Assembly: GCA_905250075.1 (NCBI GenBank)
Contig: CAJNOP010000001.1
Location: 1,815,912 to 1,879,911, forward strand
Source: Rotaria sp. Silwood1
Lineage: Eukaryota; Rotifera; Eurotatoria; Philodinida; Philodinidae
Length of the DNA stretch: 64,000 nucleotides
Direction of reading: 5' to 3'
Shown in pieces: positions 61,015 to 64,000 of this stretch. The position numbers were made by a program, and so were the translations under genes. The notes below the pieces were generated by a model. It had not been told where the DNA came from. It did no database searches and saw only the letters and a list, made by a program, of their open reading frames with translations. Positions within the stretch are counted from its first letter, which is position 1. Every line of letters starts with the position of its first letter.

Positions 61015-64000
61015 ACATATTGGGAAGAAGAAATCTTGAATCAAAAGATCAATAATAATAGAAAAAAAACTTTCCTTATACTTATCATTTTCTTAACCTC
61101 TAAGTGTATGTCTCTTTCTCTCTGTCTTTGTGTTTATTAAGGCCATTTAGATCAGTTTCTTTTTTTGTTGTGTAAGAAAAACATTTTTGTTTTTGGTGTT
61201 CAGGTCATTCTTTTAGCAATATAAATGTATATGTTTTGAAAGAGGAGAAAGATTTGGCACTTTTGTTTTGCACACATACTTTGCTTTGGTGATGGATTAT
61301 AAGTTGTAATTGCATAGAAATTTAAAATCAATGGTGACGGATGAAAAAAAATGAAAGGGTTTGTACGAAAATAATGAATAATTATGCATTGATAAAATGA
61401 TTTATAAGAAAATTTTATTTGAGATAATCTATTAAACTATTTGTGATAGTTAATGAATATCAAATAGCTCCACATTATTTTTCATTTCGAATCTAGATTG
61501 ATTACTTTGAAAGGATAGCCTGTTTCAATCAGATTTCATAAATAGACTTTCAAAAGTTTCACTCTTAAATCTGTAGAGGAAGAAGCTTTGCTTTTTGCAT
61601 TATGAACATATAAATCATCGAACCTAACAGAAAGTCTCTAATTGCTATGATCATTTATGTGACAACTTAAAAGAAGTAGAGAAATATTGATCATTAGAAA
61701 GAATGTCATTGCAAATATCGATAAATTAAAATGAGCAACATATAGCCTTACTAAAAAATGTATATTCATCTGGGTTCTTTTTTTCAGCAATAAGAAAAAA
61801 AAAAGATCTTTAACTGATAAAATTTATTGTTATTAAACTTTTACTATTCGAAATATATTGTGTGTTTACCATGTTTATGAGATACTTAAGTTGAAACTAT
61901 CAGACACTATTACAGCTAGTGTCATTGATTTTATAGAAGACATGCCATTAATTTTCTTCTTCCTAATGACAAAATATTCAACCCATTAATCATATATCTT
62001 TTTGATTTATTGCAGCAAAAACACTCGCAACGATTATAGTTAAGAAGAAAGAATACTAGCTTAATTGATGTTCAATCGAGTTACTTTATTTTTAGTTGAA
62101 TGCAAAGAATTTTCTTGCATATTGATTATATATATTTCATAGATTACATAATATCAATACAATAAAATTTTTTCTTATTAATTCTAATTGTCACCTAGAA
62201 TTTCTTCAAATAGAAATGAATATCAAGAAACATTGAGAATAAATTTCTTCGAAAAGAATTTTAAATATATTTAGGATATAGTTGTAATTGCCTGAAATAG
62301 AATAAGTATACTATGAAATTAGTAGTTCATGCTAATTTTCAATTACTTGTTTTTTTTCTATCTACTGAGGATTTTTGAAATACAACATATTCAAAGTCAT
62401 TTTCTTCTTAGATGTATATCAGACTAAGGTTAAGTGAAAAACCTCTGATCAAGTTGATATAAAAGCAAAAAGGCAAATTTCTGAATATTAATGATTCAAT
62501 AAATAAAATATTCATACGTATAGAAAGAATGCTTTGAAAATTTCTATACTCATTGATTGCTTAATAAAGCGATTTGTCTTCATATATATATCCGCTTGGT
62601 AATGTTCATCTAACATCGGAAGATCTCATTAGATACGAGTGCGTGCTTAGTACTGGGTCTTCCGATTGATAATTTTGTCTTATTTTCTTGCAAAGCCGAC
62701 TGTTGACGAAGATGCATTCAACTACATAGACACACTACTTCTTCTTCATCTTTTTCTTATTTCTATCAATCAGGAAATGACATCGTTTTTAAGAAAAATT
62801 GATGCTGATGAGATCATTGTTATTGTATGCTTTATATTTGTTCAAAGCAAATAGAGAGAAAGAGAAAAAGATTGAGAGTTTGTATATTTTTTTTAGTACG
62901 CTCGAACGTTTTGTAAATATAATTAGATTCAATCAAAAGGTTATAAAATAAGAAAAATTTCCCATCACGTTTGTAACTCATCGTGCAAGTGAGTTATATT
63001 TTCTCATCAGACATATATGCCATTGTACATATCGTCGTTTTTCATATGGAAGATTGTGGGTGACACGAGTCAGAATAAATAACGTCATCGAGTTAAAGAC
63101 ATATAACTATTTTTATTCGTTGTTATGAATAGAACAAGCAGATGTATACGATAGACCCAAAATAAGAATAATAAGATAGCAAGGATGATGATAATAGAGG
63201 ATACTGAGAAGAAGAATTTTTCTTCGACACGTTATCAACAAGCTTTAAGGATAAAGGGAGGACAACATCATTTCTTGTTTTTTTTCCTCTTAGGCTTAGT
63301 ACGTACAACTAGAATAATCATCAGTGTATTAAAAAAAAAGTCTTGCCTAACGGTAGTAAACAAGCCTATACAATGCGATTTATTCGATGTTGACAAAGAT
63401 CGATTGGCGTGTACATACACTGATCGCACGTATCGCCGTACGGTATGCCATTCCAATAGTCGATGATGAGTTTCTGAGAGGCAATGCATATAAGTATTTG
63501 TAGAGAAAAACATTCAAAGACTCATATACATATATATGTAGTTGTTATTTCGAGAATATTGAATTTAGAAACACATTATATATGCATACATGCAAATTGA
63601 TGATTTTTTCGTATTTTATAATATTAAGTGATTTGTTTTCTAGGACATCTTAGAAAAATAACATGACAAATAAAAACTTTCATATATTTAGAAGATGATT
63701 ATCTTTTATAGAATTATTGTCTTTGGTGTTTTTTTTTCACAAGGTCATTCTGCTATTTAAATTTCTTCACTTGGGAAATAATGTTCTAGGCTAAATATAC
63801 CATTCGAGATAGAGTCTGTTATTATTAGTCTTATTGCGTGTTAAAAAAAAATTACAAATATTAAACTAGAATCTGCTTTAAATAAGTAATTACATAGTCA
63901 AAAAATAAATCGGAAATTCTAGACCAGATGTTTCCTTTTTTTGCTAAGTTATTCTTAGAAAGGTGCTGATTTACAATCGTAGGTAATTATATAAGTATAT
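61015..64000. other. 3' flank of the IF cluster, no gene supported
   Basis: About 3 kb of AT-rich sequence. Open frames at 62666-62854 and 63185-63466 (plus) lack family signal, upstream exons and good splice sites. Nothing else recognised. Confidence 0.4.

Noticed and set aside
63185..63466. 93-codon frame near the right edge
   Set aside because: No splice-supported partners and no family recognised. Composition changes midway, and a homopolymer-rich middle suggests chance.

Overview
The window is nuclear DNA of a compact, AT-rich animal genome. Genes are split by many short introns (mostly 45-80 bp, GT...AG) with T-rich acceptors. The gene set is metazoan: a cytoplasmic poly(A)-binding protein, deoxyhypusine hydroxylase, a nucleotide-sugar transporter, a Jun-type bZIP factor, Mediator subunit 23, a neprilysin-like M13 peptidase, a GH35 beta-galactosidase-like protein, a PDZ scaffold and two protostome-type intermediate filament proteins with the long lamin-like rod. 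Base composition, intron size and the lamin-length rods suggest a lophotrochozoan, most likely a bdelloid rotifer (Rotaria/Adineta type). That assignment is inference and nothing in the window proves it.

Layout. 1-310 (minus): 5' end of a PABPC1-type gene, divergent from 919-2869 (plus), deoxyhypusine hydroxylase. 3259-4672 (plus): SLC35A-family transporter. 5500-6640: remains of a broken gene. 6650-13080: a gene-poor spacer. 13198-14495: jun, with two perfect AP-1 sites upstream. 14766-29513: MED23 in 33 exons, with large introns carrying repeats and one apparent U12-type AT-AC intron. 31574-35897: neprilysin-like peptidase in 16 exons. 35898-43600: a long non-coding stretch. 43644-54728: a large, mostly disordered two-PDZ protein. 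One of its introns (44151-49047) contains a complete same-strand beta-galactosidase-like gene (44720-46916). 56538-58103 and 59136-61014: two tandem intermediate filament genes, one intronless and one with three introns. 61015-64000: no gene seen.

At least four dispersed repeat families occur in the window as pairs of diverged copies, mostly in introns. One is a foldback element whose arms of about 310 bp meet near a short hairpin. These insertions account for most introns longer than 300 bp. Exon boundaries were set by reading frame continuity, splice signals and family similarity. All frame sums close exactly, which supports the models for DOHH, SLC35A, Jun, MED23, neprilysin, GLB1-like, PDZ and both IF genes.
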